From Parvimonas sp. (lineage in GTDB: Bacteria; Bacillota; Clostridia; Tissierellales; Peptoniphilaceae), in NCBI GenBank assembly GCA_022770425.1, contig JALEHY010000040.1, forward strand, positions 7,601 through 71,600: a stretch of 64,000 bases of DNA, given 5' to 3'. A program made the translations under genes and the position numbers. This document shows, piece after piece, positions 41,559 to 49,380 of this stretch. Position 1 is the first letter of the stretch, and each line of letters begins with the position of its first letter. Under the pieces are notes generated by a model. It did no database searches and had not been told where the DNA came from. It was given only the letters and a program-made list of their open reading frames with translations.

Positions 41559-42061
41559 TAAAAAATATTTTTGGTAGAAACAGAAACAATGAAAGAGGAC
41601 AATCTATGGTTGAATTTGCGTTGGCCATACCCATATTTTTAACTCTTTGTTTAGTTATAATCGAAGTTGGTTGGATTGGTTATAAATATATAACATTTGA
41701 TTACAGTTATCGTGTGTCATCATGGGAGTTGTCTGTAGACTATTCAGAAGAACCGAATTATACAATAGGAGGTTCAGAATCTGAAAGATATATATTGAAT
41801 GAATTAAAAAAGAGAGCAATAGGTTTGGATTTTTCGAATATTGATATAAAAAATTCAAGTATAACACTTAGTACTGAAAGAAAGGATAAGAGATATCCTG
41901 ATGGAAACAGTAGTGTGGAACGTAGAATATATATGAATATAGTGGGAGAAATTTCATATGTTTTCAAACCGCTTACTCCGATAGGAGAAAATCTATTCGG
42001 TAAAAATATTACTGTTACAAAAAGATTGGATAAGTTGCGATTGTTAGAGGTTAAAAGTTAG
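41555..42061 (+). CDS. TadE/TadF-like minor pilin 2
   Basis: 168 aa. NERGQSMVEFALAIPIFLTLCLVIIEVGW (about 9-37) is a canonical TadE prepilin segment with Glu at +5. The remaining domain is polar and rich in Ser, Glu and Tyr (YSEEPNYTIGGSESERYILNELKKRA). It overlaps the previous minor pilin by 4 bp and precedes the third by 11 bp. TadE and TadF pseudopilins are needed for Flp pilus assembly in other bacteria. Confidence 0.82.
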   Translation: MIKNIFGRNRNNERGQSMVEFALAIPIFLTLCLVIIEVGWIGYKYITFDYSYRVSSWELSVDYSEEPNYTIGGSESERYILNELKKRAIGLDFSNIDIKNSSITLSTERKDKRYPDGNSSVERRIYMNIVGEISYVFKPLTPIGENLFGKNITVTKRLDKLRLLEVKS

Positions 42062-42072
42062 GGGAGTGTAGC

Positions 42073-42603
42073 GTGATAAAAGGATTTACAAAATTAAAAC
42101 GTGAAGAAAATGGTGGAATGCTGGTGTTGTTTGCTTGTATGTTTAGTGTTTTAATACTATTTTTATCTTTTGCTACAGATTTAGCTATGATGTATGGACG
42201 TAGAGCCAGAATGTATGAAATTGGACATGTTATGAGACAAGCTCGGTTTACTAAAGATCAAAACACATTTTCATTGTTTTTGAATAGTGATAATCCTGGA
42301 AAAGAGTATGGCAGAGTTTTTAATGAGTATGCGAGAAAAAATGGATTTAAAGGGAAAATTACTGTTACTTATGATGAAAAACACCCATCAAATTTTAATT
42401 ACAGAAAAAGAGAATTTAGACTTAATATGAGACTTGAAGAAGTTTATGATACTACAACATTAAAAATTATAGGAATTGATAAGGTTCCTATTGTAGTTAA
42501 CATAAAAGGGTACGGACATAAAAGTCAGGGTGGAGGACCTATTTGGTATCCGAATAATTCCACCTTTACTCATAACGAAGAAGTGTATCCGGGGGAAGAT
42601 TAA
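42073..42603 (+). CDS. Tad-associated pseudopilin-like protein 3
   Basis: 176 aa from a GTG at 42073 with GGGGAG upstream. EENGGMLVLFACMFSVLILFLSFATDLAMMYGRR (about 10-43) places a Gly-rich junction before a hydrophobic helix and then the TadG-like DLAMMYGRRARM turn. The +5 Glu is absent. The C-terminal half is basic with no clear domain. It resembles the N-terminal part of TadG, without the usual large von Willebrand domain. Confidence 0.7.
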   Translation: MIKGFTKLKREENGGMLVLFACMFSVLILFLSFATDLAMMYGRRARMYEIGHVMRQARFTKDQNTFSLFLNSDNPGKEYGRVFNEYARKNGFKGKITVTYDEKHPSNFNYRKREFRLNMRLEEVYDTTTLKIIGIDKVPIVVNIKGYGHKSQGGGPIWYPNNSTFTHNEEVYPGED

Positions 42604-42650
42604 TAGTATTTATAAAATATTTTTGAAAGAACAGAAAGGAAAATTAGAGT

Positions 42651-43451
42651 ATGAAAAAGATTAGAATAGTTGCTTTGATTTCAGCAATAGCATTTATGAT
42701 ATTCACAGGAATTTATTTATCAGGAATATCAAGCAGTAGAAGTAAAGGTAAGGATAGTGTTGAGGTAATTGTTGCAAATGAGGAAATACCTGCACATTCT
42801 ATAATTACAGAAAAGTCCATCAAGAAAATCGTTGTTGCTAAGGATTCTGTACATAAAAATGCAGTCAAGGATCCAAATGAAATTGTAGGGAAAATGACAA
42901 AGTCTATAATTTATTCGGACGAGGTTATATTGGGTGATCGTATTATTAAAAAAGCTGAGGGAAATTCTTCTCCTTATGGATTGGCTTATGTAGTTTCTAC
43001 AGGTAAAAGGGCAATGAGTGTAGAAGTTAGTCTTCCACAAGGAGTGTCATCTTTTTTAAAGGTTGGGAACTATATTGATGTTTTCTACTCAGGAAAGGTA
43101 AAATACAATGTATTTGGTAGCAAAAAAAATAACAATACTGATGATGTACAAAAAGAAGAAATTACTAAAGAATTTTCAAAAGTTCTTTTACAAGATGTTA
43201 AAGTTATAGGACTTGAGTCAAATTCAGAAGAAAAAACGGATGGAAAGACCATAGCCTATAAAACAGTTACGCTTGAACTTTCACCTCAGGATTTTACAAA
43301 ACTTGTTTTTGCTGTCAATAATGGTAGTGTTTGGTTAGGATTAAGACCTGAAGGGGATCATGAAACAGTAGATGTAAATGATATTTTGATTGATGATATT
43401 GTAGATAAAGCAAAGTTGTTGAAGAGTCTAAAGGAAGAATTTGAACGTTAA
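42651..43451 (+). CDS. cpaB: Flp pilus assembly protein CpaB/RcpC
   Basis: 266 aa with GAAAGGA upstream. One N-terminal membrane anchor lies at about 5-25. The SAF domain (about 40-105) has VIVANEEIPAHSIITEKSIK. The RcpC domain (about 110-240) begins AYVVSTGKRAMSVEVSLPQGVSSFLKVGNYIDVFYSG. In Gram-negative Tad systems it works with the outer-membrane secretin. Its presence in this Gram-positive locus suggests a periplasm-side scaffold role across the cell wall. It is followed 9 bp later by tadZ. Confidence 0.88.
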   Translation: MKKIRIVALISAIAFMIFTGIYLSGISSSRSKGKDSVEVIVANEEIPAHSIITEKSIKKIVVAKDSVHKNAVKDPNEIVGKMTKSIIYSDEVILGDRIIKKAEGNSSPYGLAYVVSTGKRAMSVEVSLPQGVSSFLKVGNYIDVFYSGKVKYNVFGSKKNNNTDDVQKEEITKEFSKVLLQDVKVIGLESNSEEKTDGKTIAYKTVTLELSPQDFTKLVFAVNNGSVWLGLRPEGDHETVDVNDILIDDIVDKAKLLKSLKEEFER

Positions 43452-43460
43452 GGAGAGAAT

Positions 43461-44669
43461 ATGGCTATTAGAGTGTTATTGCTCGGAGAATCTTGGTCTG
43501 AGCTTGAAGAAATAGAAAGTAAAATTGTTGATAATGAGTTTATAGTTGTTGGTGCTTCATCAGAATTATCAAGTGCTTCAGATGAAGTTGTTGAACATGA
43601 ACCTGATATGGTTATTATGGCTTGTTCTGATTTAAGTTGGGTTTTTAGGTCATGTCAGCAGATTTATTTACTTCATCCAAATGTTATAACCGTTATGGTT
43701 TCAAATGAAAAATCGTATGATATTGCTAAACGTGCGATTGATTCCGGTACTACAGCATATATTTCGCCAATTCCTGAGGCAAATGAGTTTTGCGATGAGT
43801 TGAAAAAAATATATTTTAATGAAAAATCAAGAGTTTCAATGTTAATTGAAAATTCAGGAATACAGAGAAAAGCAGAAGTTATTACAGTTTTTGGAACAAA
43901 AGGCGGAATAGGGAAAACTACGTTGGCAGTTAATTTGGCAGTTGAATTGTCAAGGAAAAAAGCAAAGGTCGCAATTTTAGATCTGGATTTGCAATTTGGA
44001 GATTCTCATATGTTTTTAGGGTTAGATGTTAAAGAAACAGTTGTAGAGTTACTTCAAGAGAGAAAAATTCCCACAATTGATAGTGTAAGAAATTATTTTT
44101 TGGTACATTCTTCCGGTGTTCAGGTATTGTGTGCTCCTTTGAGTCCGGAATATGCAGATAATGTTTCTGCTGCACAAATTGAACCTTTACTTAATGTTTT
44201 AAGACCGCATTATGATTATATAATAATTGATACTAATTCTGACTTTGCAGAGTTAAATCTTCTTTTACTTGAAGAGGCAAGTACAATTTTCTATATGACA
44301 GGATTGGACATATCTATTTTAAATAATTCTAAAAAAGGTTTATTGTTATTAAATTCCTTAAATTTGGGAGATAAAGTGAAGATTATCGTAAGTAAGTCAT
44401 TTAAAGGCGATATTTCTAAAAGTGATGTTGAAAAAATAATGGGTCAATCAGTATTTGCTACTATTTCAAATGATTATATTGAGGCAGTTAAGTCACTAAA
44501 TCAAGGTGTTCCGATTGTTCAGGGTAACACAAAAAGCCCTATCGCAAAAGAAATAGTTTCGATAGCTAATACTTTTAGAACAGATGATGAGGAGGATATG
44601 AAGGATAGTAACAAATCGTTATTCTCAAATATTTCTTTAAATTTTCTAAAATTTGGGGGTAGGAAATAA
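43461..44669 (+). CDS. TadZ/CpaE pilus-localisation ATPase
   Basis: 402 aa with AAGGAG upstream. The N-terminal receiver-like domain (about 1-125) has DMVIMACSD at the place of the phospho-acceptor block, so the acceptor Asp is missing and it is a pseudo-receiver. A MinD/ParA-type ATPase follows, with the deviant Walker A FGTKGGIGKTTLAVNLAVEL (about 147-166), ILDLDLQFGD, and IIIDTNSDFAELN. TadZ marks the polar or focal site of Tad pilus assembly in other bacteria. The last codon overlaps the ATPase gene start. Confidence 0.88.
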   Translation: MAIRVLLLGESWSELEEIESKIVDNEFIVVGASSELSSASDEVVEHEPDMVIMACSDLSWVFRSCQQIYLLHPNVITVMVSNEKSYDIAKRAIDSGTTAYISPIPEANEFCDELKKIYFNEKSRVSMLIENSGIQRKAEVITVFGTKGGIGKTTLAVNLAVELSRKKAKVAILDLDLQFGDSHMFLGLDVKETVVELLQERKIPTIDSVRNYFLVHSSGVQVLCAPLSPEYADNVSAAQIEPLLNVLRPHYDYIIIDTNSDFAELNLLLLEEASTIFYMTGLDISILNNSKKGLLLLNSLNLGDKVKIIVSKSFKGDISKSDVEKIMGQSVFATISNDYIEAVKSLNQGVPIVQGNTKSPIAKEIVSIANTFRTDDEEDMKDSNKSLFSNISLNFLKFGGRK

Positions 44670-46027
44670 TGAGTAGTGGCAATTTACTTAAACGATTGGA
44701 ACAAGCCAGATCAGTAAAAGCATCTAATCTAAGTTTAAAAAAGGCTGCTGATGAAGTTCAAACGGTGTACTATGACGAGTATGCAAGTTTTAAAAATAAA
44801 GTTCATAAAGAAATTCTTGATCAAATGAATTTTGGTAACATTGTAAATATTAAAGACAAAGAAGAAATTCATAATTTAATAAAAAATATTGTAGATGAAT
44901 TTGGAACAGATATTTCTCGACCGATAAAAAACAAATTGATATCTGAAATTCAAGATGAAACATTGGGATTGGGACCTTTAGAGACTTTATTAAAGGACGA
45001 AACAATAACAGAAATAATGGTTAATGGTCCTTACAAAGTGTATGTAGAAAGAAATGGTAAAATAGAATTGTCTTCAATACAGTTTAGGGATAATAATCAT
45101 GTTTTAAATATAATAGACAGAATAGTTTCTCCATTGGGAAGAAGATGTGATGAAAGTACTCCGATGGTTGATGCAAGATTGGCTGACGGCTCTCGTGTTA
45201 ATGCTATCATACCTCCTATATCATTGATTGGACCATCTATAACGATAAGAAAATTTTCTAAAAGACCGCTGGAAATTGCAGATTTGATAAAAAATAATTC
45301 TTTGTCCTATCAGATGTCATCATTTCTTGAGGCTTGTGTTAAAGGAAAAGCAAATATGATAGTTTTTGGAGGAACAGGAAGCGGAAAAACTACACTTTTA
45401 AATACTCTTTCAGGATTTATTCCTGAGAATGAGCGTATAGTTACTATTGAAGATGCTGCAGAGCTTCAGCTAAAGCAACCTCATACTATAACGCTTGAAA
45501 GCAGACCGGCGAATGTTGAAGGAGCGGGTTCTATTACGATTCGTGATTTGGTTAGAAATTCATTGCGTATGAGACCGGATAGAATTGTAGTTGGAGAAGT
45601 TCGTTCCGGTGAAGCGTTAGATATGCTTCAAGCTATGAATACAGGACATGATGGTTCTTTGACTACCGCACATGCCAATACTACAAGAGATTTACTTTCA
45701 AGGCTTGAAACTATGGTACTTATGGCAGGAATGGGATTGCCATCTCATGCTATACGTGAGCAGATTGCATCAGCATTTAATATTGTAGTACATCAATCGA
45801 GATTGAGAGACGGTAGTAGAAAAATTATGGCTATTTCTGAAATTTTAGGAATGGAATCGGATACCATAGTTTTACAAGACATTTTTGTATTCAAACAAGA
45901 TGGATTTGACAGTTCCGGTAATATTCGTGGTACTTTTGTTCCGACCGGAATAAGACCGAAAATACTACAAAGACTTAGTACTGAAGGAGTTATGATAAAC
46001 GATAGTTGGTTTAATGTAAATGCTTAG
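44669..46027 (+). CDS. Tad secretion ATPase CpaF/TadA
   Basis: 452 aa. The T2SSE-type ATPase core has GGTGSGKTTLLNTLSGFIPE (about 233-252), the Asp box VTIEDAAELQL, a His/Arg pair block RMRPDRIVVGEVRSGEALDML, and GHDGSLTTAHANT. It hydrolyses ATP as a hexamer on the cytoplasmic face and drives both extension and retraction of the Flp pilus. tadZ, tadB and tadC surround it in the standard order. Confidence 0.94.
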   Translation: MSSGNLLKRLEQARSVKASNLSLKKAADEVQTVYYDEYASFKNKVHKEILDQMNFGNIVNIKDKEEIHNLIKNIVDEFGTDISRPIKNKLISEIQDETLGLGPLETLLKDETITEIMVNGPYKVYVERNGKIELSSIQFRDNNHVLNIIDRIVSPLGRRCDESTPMVDARLADGSRVNAIIPPISLIGPSITIRKFSKRPLEIADLIKNNSLSYQMSSFLEACVKGKANMIVFGGTGSGKTTLLNTLSGFIPENERIVTIEDAAELQLKQPHTITLESRPANVEGAGSITIRDLVRNSLRMRPDRIVVGEVRSGEALDMLQAMNTGHDGSLTTAHANTTRDLLSRLETMVLMAGMGLPSHAIREQIASAFNIVVHQSRLRDGSRKIMAISEILGMESDTIVLQDIFVFKQDGFDSSGNIRGTFVPTGIRPKILQRLSTEGVMINDSWFNVNA

Positions 46028-46038
46028 GAGGGGAAGTT

Positions 46039-46983
46039 TTGTTATATAAATTTATTATAGTTATTTTAGTTGGAGTAAGTGTATATTATTCAATTATGCT
46101 CTTGCTAAGCGGTGATTTATTTTCTAATATGAAAGTTAATAGACGAATAAAACATTTGTCAAAAATGAGTGAATTAGACGGGACAAGTGTTAACGGTAAA
46201 AGAAAAAATCAAAATTCTTCAATTTTTTCTTTTATTGTTGTTTCTGATAATTTCAAAAAAAATCTTATGATATCCGGAATTAAGTTAAAAGCAGAAGAAT
46301 ATATAGTATTATGGGTTGTTGTGACATTGCTTCCAATGACATTATATTCTTTTTTTAGAGGATTCAGTTTTGTTTCGATAATTTTTGCGTTTCTTGGATT
46401 TATATCTGTACCGATTTGGGTCAAAATTAACAAAAGAAAAAGAATTAACAAATTTAATTTTCAGTTAAATGATGCACTACTTATAATAAGTAATTCTTTG
46501 AGAAGTGGTTTTACATTTAGACATGCTATTGCAAGAGTTGCTGAGGATTTGCCTGATCCTATTTCCGAAGAATTAAGAAGAGTTATAAGAGAAATTAATT
46601 ATGGAGCTAATATAGAAGATTCTTTGAAACAGTTGGCAGAGAAAATGCAAAGTAAAGAACTTTCAATGATAAATTCTGCTGTTGCAATTCAGCAAAGATC
46701 GGGTGGTAATTTAGCTGAAATAATTGATAAAGTTAGTGAAACTATATCAGACAGAATTCGAATGAAAGGTAAAATAAGCGCATTAACTGCACAGGGAAGA
46801 CTTGGGGGAATTGTAATTGCATTGATACCGGTTGTAATCGGATTAGCTATTTCAGTGATAAATCCCGAATATATCAGAATTTTTATTGATACACCTATAG
46901 GAATAGCTTTTTTGATATTTTCGATTATTTGGGAATTGATTGGATTCTTTGTCATAAGCAAGATAGTGGATGTTAAGTATTAG
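46039..46983 (+). CDS. Tad inner-membrane platform protein TadB
   Basis: 314 aa from a TTG at 46039 with AGGAGGGG 9 bp upstream. An N-terminal helix lies at about 3-25, two helices at about 85-128, and two C-terminal helices at about 255-312. The T2SSF domain lies between, including LIISNSLRSGFTFRHAIARV (about 149-168) and QRSGGNLAEIIDKVSETI. It pairs with TadC to form the platform on which the ATPase acts. TadC starts immediately after. Confidence 0.88.
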   Translation: MLYKFIIVILVGVSVYYSIMLLLSGDLFSNMKVNRRIKHLSKMSELDGTSVNGKRKNQNSSIFSFIVVSDNFKKNLMISGIKLKAEEYIVLWVVVTLLPMTLYSFFRGFSFVSIIFAFLGFISVPIWVKINKRKRINKFNFQLNDALLIISNSLRSGFTFRHAIARVAEDLPDPISEELRRVIREINYGANIEDSLKQLAEKMQSKELSMINSAVAIQQRSGGNLAEIIDKVSETISDRIRMKGKISALTAQGRLGGIVIALIPVVIGLAISVINPEYIRIFIDTPIGIAFLIFSIIWELIGFFVISKIVDVKY

Positions 46984-47937
46984 GTGATGATTATGGTATA
47001 TATAATTGTTTTTTTGTCAGGAATTTTGATGTATTCAATGATTGTTTTGCTTTTTGGAGAGAAGGCAAGTAGAGTTGATGTTATAAATAAGAGAATAGAA
47101 AAGTCAAAAAAGAATGTTATTTTGAATGATTCTGATTTTTATGAAGATGTTCCTTTTGTAGAAAGAATTGTTAAACCTTTTGTAGATGTTTTGATTAGGA
47201 TGATTTCTGATGTTCTTCCTCAAAATAGTGAAAGTGAAAATAATGAGGCTTCACAACTTATTTTACTTCAAGCAGGTATTCGAATGAAAGTAAGAGACTA
47301 TTCAATTTTGAAATTTTTGATTGTAGTAGCATTTTCACTTTTTGGAGGATTTTATCTTAGACTTGTCAGCAAGCATAGTGTGATAGGTGTTGTTTTTGGT
47401 GTAATTTTAGGTGGAATAGTCGGTTATCTTGTTATGTCATACATACTCAAAAGACGAGTAAGAGTAAGAAAAGAAAATATGGAAAGACAATTTCCGGAGT
47501 TTTTAGACTTACTTTGTGTTTGTATTGAATCTGGTTTGGGATTTGATCAGGCAATACAATATGTAGTGAGTGAATACAAGTGTGAATTATCAGACGAATT
47601 TAAAATTGTGATTAGAGATATTTCATTAGGAAGTACAAGAAAACAGGCACTTATGAAATTACAACAAAGGTGTTTGGTTGAGCAAATTAAAACATTTAAT
47701 GCTGCAATTATACAAGCTGATGAAATGGGAATATCCTTGAAAAAAATACTTTCAGCACAGTCTTATAATGCAAGACAGGTAAGAAGACAAAAGGTTGAAG
47801 AAGAAGTTCAAAGACTTCCTATAAAAATACTTTTTCCTATGTTATTTTTTATTTTTCCCGTAATATTTATTATATTACTTCTTCCTGCAGCTATTTCAAT
47901 ATTTAGAACTTTATCAGGAACGGGGTTATTTCAGTGA
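46984..47937 (+). CDS. Tad inner-membrane platform protein TadC
   Basis: About 317 aa. Start choices are GTG 46984, ATG 46987 and ATG 46993; the last has AGGTGAT at good distance. Helices lie at about 4-24 and 115-160, and the C-terminal helix at about 285-305. The T2SSF segment is QFPEFLDLLCVCIESGLGFDQAIQYVVSEY (about 174-203). A homologous second platform subunit is the norm in Tad loci. It overlaps the DUF192 gene by 4 bp. Confidence 0.87.
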   Translation: MMIMVYIIVFLSGILMYSMIVLLFGEKASRVDVINKRIEKSKKNVILNDSDFYEDVPFVERIVKPFVDVLIRMISDVLPQNSESENNEASQLILLQAGIRMKVRDYSILKFLIVVAFSLFGGFYLRLVSKHSVIGVVFGVILGGIVGYLVMSYILKRRVRVRKENMERQFPEFLDLLCVCIESGLGFDQAIQYVVSEYKCELSDEFKIVIRDISLGSTRKQALMKLQQRCLVEQIKTFNAAIIQADEMGISLKKILSAQSYNARQVRRQKVEEEVQRLPIKILFPMLFFIFPVIFIILLLPAAISIFRTLSGTGLFQ

Positions 47938-48305
47938 TAGTAGATATATTTAGAAATGGTGAAATTGTATTAAAGGGTCCTTTATACCTGGCAAATTCAT
48001 TTTGGGGGAGGTTTAAAGGACTTATGTTAAAGAAATGTATAGGGGAAGAGGAGGGGATTTTTTTTAAAAATGTTAATAGAATCCACACATGTTTTATGTT
48101 ATTTCCTATAGACGTTGTATATTTCAGTAAAGATTATAGGGTTTTATACATAGAAACGGTTTACCCTTGGAAGATAAGTTCTAATGTTAAAGGTGCTAAG
48201 CATATTCTTGAAGTAAACATTGGAAAAGGAAAAAAGTTTAATTTAGATGAATATGTAGAAATTGTGAGTAGAGGAAAGGAGTTTGATAATGGTGTCCAGC
48301 GATAA
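47934..48305 (+). CDS. DUF192 family protein in the tad operon
   Basis: 123 aa from a GTG overlapping the tadC stop (GTGA). The DUF192 pattern is seen: SFWGRFKGLMLKK (about 22-34) and IHTCFMLFPIDVVYFSKDYRVL (about 49-70), followed by a PWKISSNVKGAKHILEV block. DUF192 proteins form small beta-barrels of unknown role, often with a signal peptide; none is present here. Tight coupling to tadC suggests a job in pilus biogenesis or its neighbourhood. The coiled-coil gene begins inside its 3' end. Confidence 0.8.
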   Translation: MIVDIFRNGEIVLKGPLYLANSFWGRFKGLMLKKCIGEEEGIFFKNVNRIHTCFMLFPIDVVYFSKDYRVLYIETVYPWKISSNVKGAKHILEVNIGKGKKFNLDEYVEIVSRGKEFDNGVQR

Positions 48306-49290
48306 GAATGATGTATCTGAACAAGTAGATTCATCTGAAAAGAAAGATACTTTAAGTAAGATTAGGAGCAAAAGTATAGAAGATTTTTTGGAAAATAAAT
48401 TGACTACTGTTTATTTTCAGAAAGGTTATTCAAAAAGTAGTGTTAAAGAATATGTTAATCATTTATTAAAAGAGATTTATTATCAAAAAGAAAACTTCAA
48501 AGATAGAATTAAAGAAGTTTTGGATGAGAAGGAAAGACTGTTAAACGAGAAAAATTTACTTGTTAATCAATTGACGGAAACTTCGGAATCCTTAGGTAAA
48601 TATGAAAAGGAAGGTAGTAAAATTTCAGATTTTCAAGAAATAATTGAATCATTAAATGAAGAGTTAAATGCTATAAAAAACGAAAATGAAAAACTCAAGT
48701 TATGTGATAATGATGAAAGAAATGTTAAAATTGATGAATTGTCTGAAAAGCTTGCTTTTTATGAAAATGAAAATAAAACTTTGATAGATAAACTTAATGA
48801 AATTAATGAGAAGTTTTCTGATATACAAGATGAAAATACTTTTAACGGAGATCTTGTACTCAAGAATGTTGAGTTACAAAAAGTGTTGGAAAATTTAAAA
48901 TCTCAACATGTTGAATATGATAAAGTTAAAGCACATAATCAGGAACTTGCTGAAGAGGTTTTGGCTTTAAATAAAATGAATGGTGAACTTTCTGTTATTG
49001 AAAAAGAACAAGAGTTAAAAATAATTAACTTGGAAACTCAATTAAGTGAACAAAAAGTAAAATACTATGATGATCTCAAAAAAATATCTGAAGAGTTTGA
49101 ATTGGAAAGAGCTCATTATGAAAAGTTAGTTCAAGATTACAAGGCAGAGGCAGAAGCTGAAGTTGAAAAAAGAGTTATATTGACAAAAGAAAGAGATAGA
49201 TTAAAGCATAGAGTTGATGAATACTTAAAATGTTTTGATGAATTATGTAACAATATTAATAGTGTTGATTCTTTGAATATAAATTCATAG
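48289..49290 (+). CDS. Coiled-coil protein, DivIVA-like, at the end of the tad operon
   Basis: 333 aa from the ATG at 48289, 6 bp after AAGGAG. A short polar head is followed by DFLENKLTTVYFQKGYSKSS and VKEYVNHLLKEIYYQKENF (about 23-61), which recalls the DivIVA/GpsB membrane-targeting motif. Then a nearly continuous coiled coil runs to about 320 with Leu/Glu/Lys heptads. No membrane segment is present. It could position the Tad machine or the TadZ ATPase at the cell pole or septum; that is inference from fold and position. Confidence 0.75.
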   Translation: MVSSDKNDVSEQVDSSEKKDTLSKIRSKSIEDFLENKLTTVYFQKGYSKSSVKEYVNHLLKEIYYQKENFKDRIKEVLDEKERLLNEKNLLVNQLTETSESLGKYEKEGSKISDFQEIIESLNEELNAIKNENEKLKLCDNDERNVKIDELSEKLAFYENENKTLIDKLNEINEKFSDIQDENTFNGDLVLKNVELQKVLENLKSQHVEYDKVKAHNQELAEEVLALNKMNGELSVIEKEQELKIINLETQLSEQKVKYYDDLKKISEEFELERAHYEKLVQDYKAEAEAEVEKRVILTKERDRLKHRVDEYLKCFDELCNNINSVDSLNINS

Positions 49291-49380
49291 ATGTTTTTAG
49301 TATATCTGTTTTAAAATTACAAATGTTACTGTATTTTTGTTGTATCTGATTATATATCAGTAATGTTGAAGGAGAAAATT

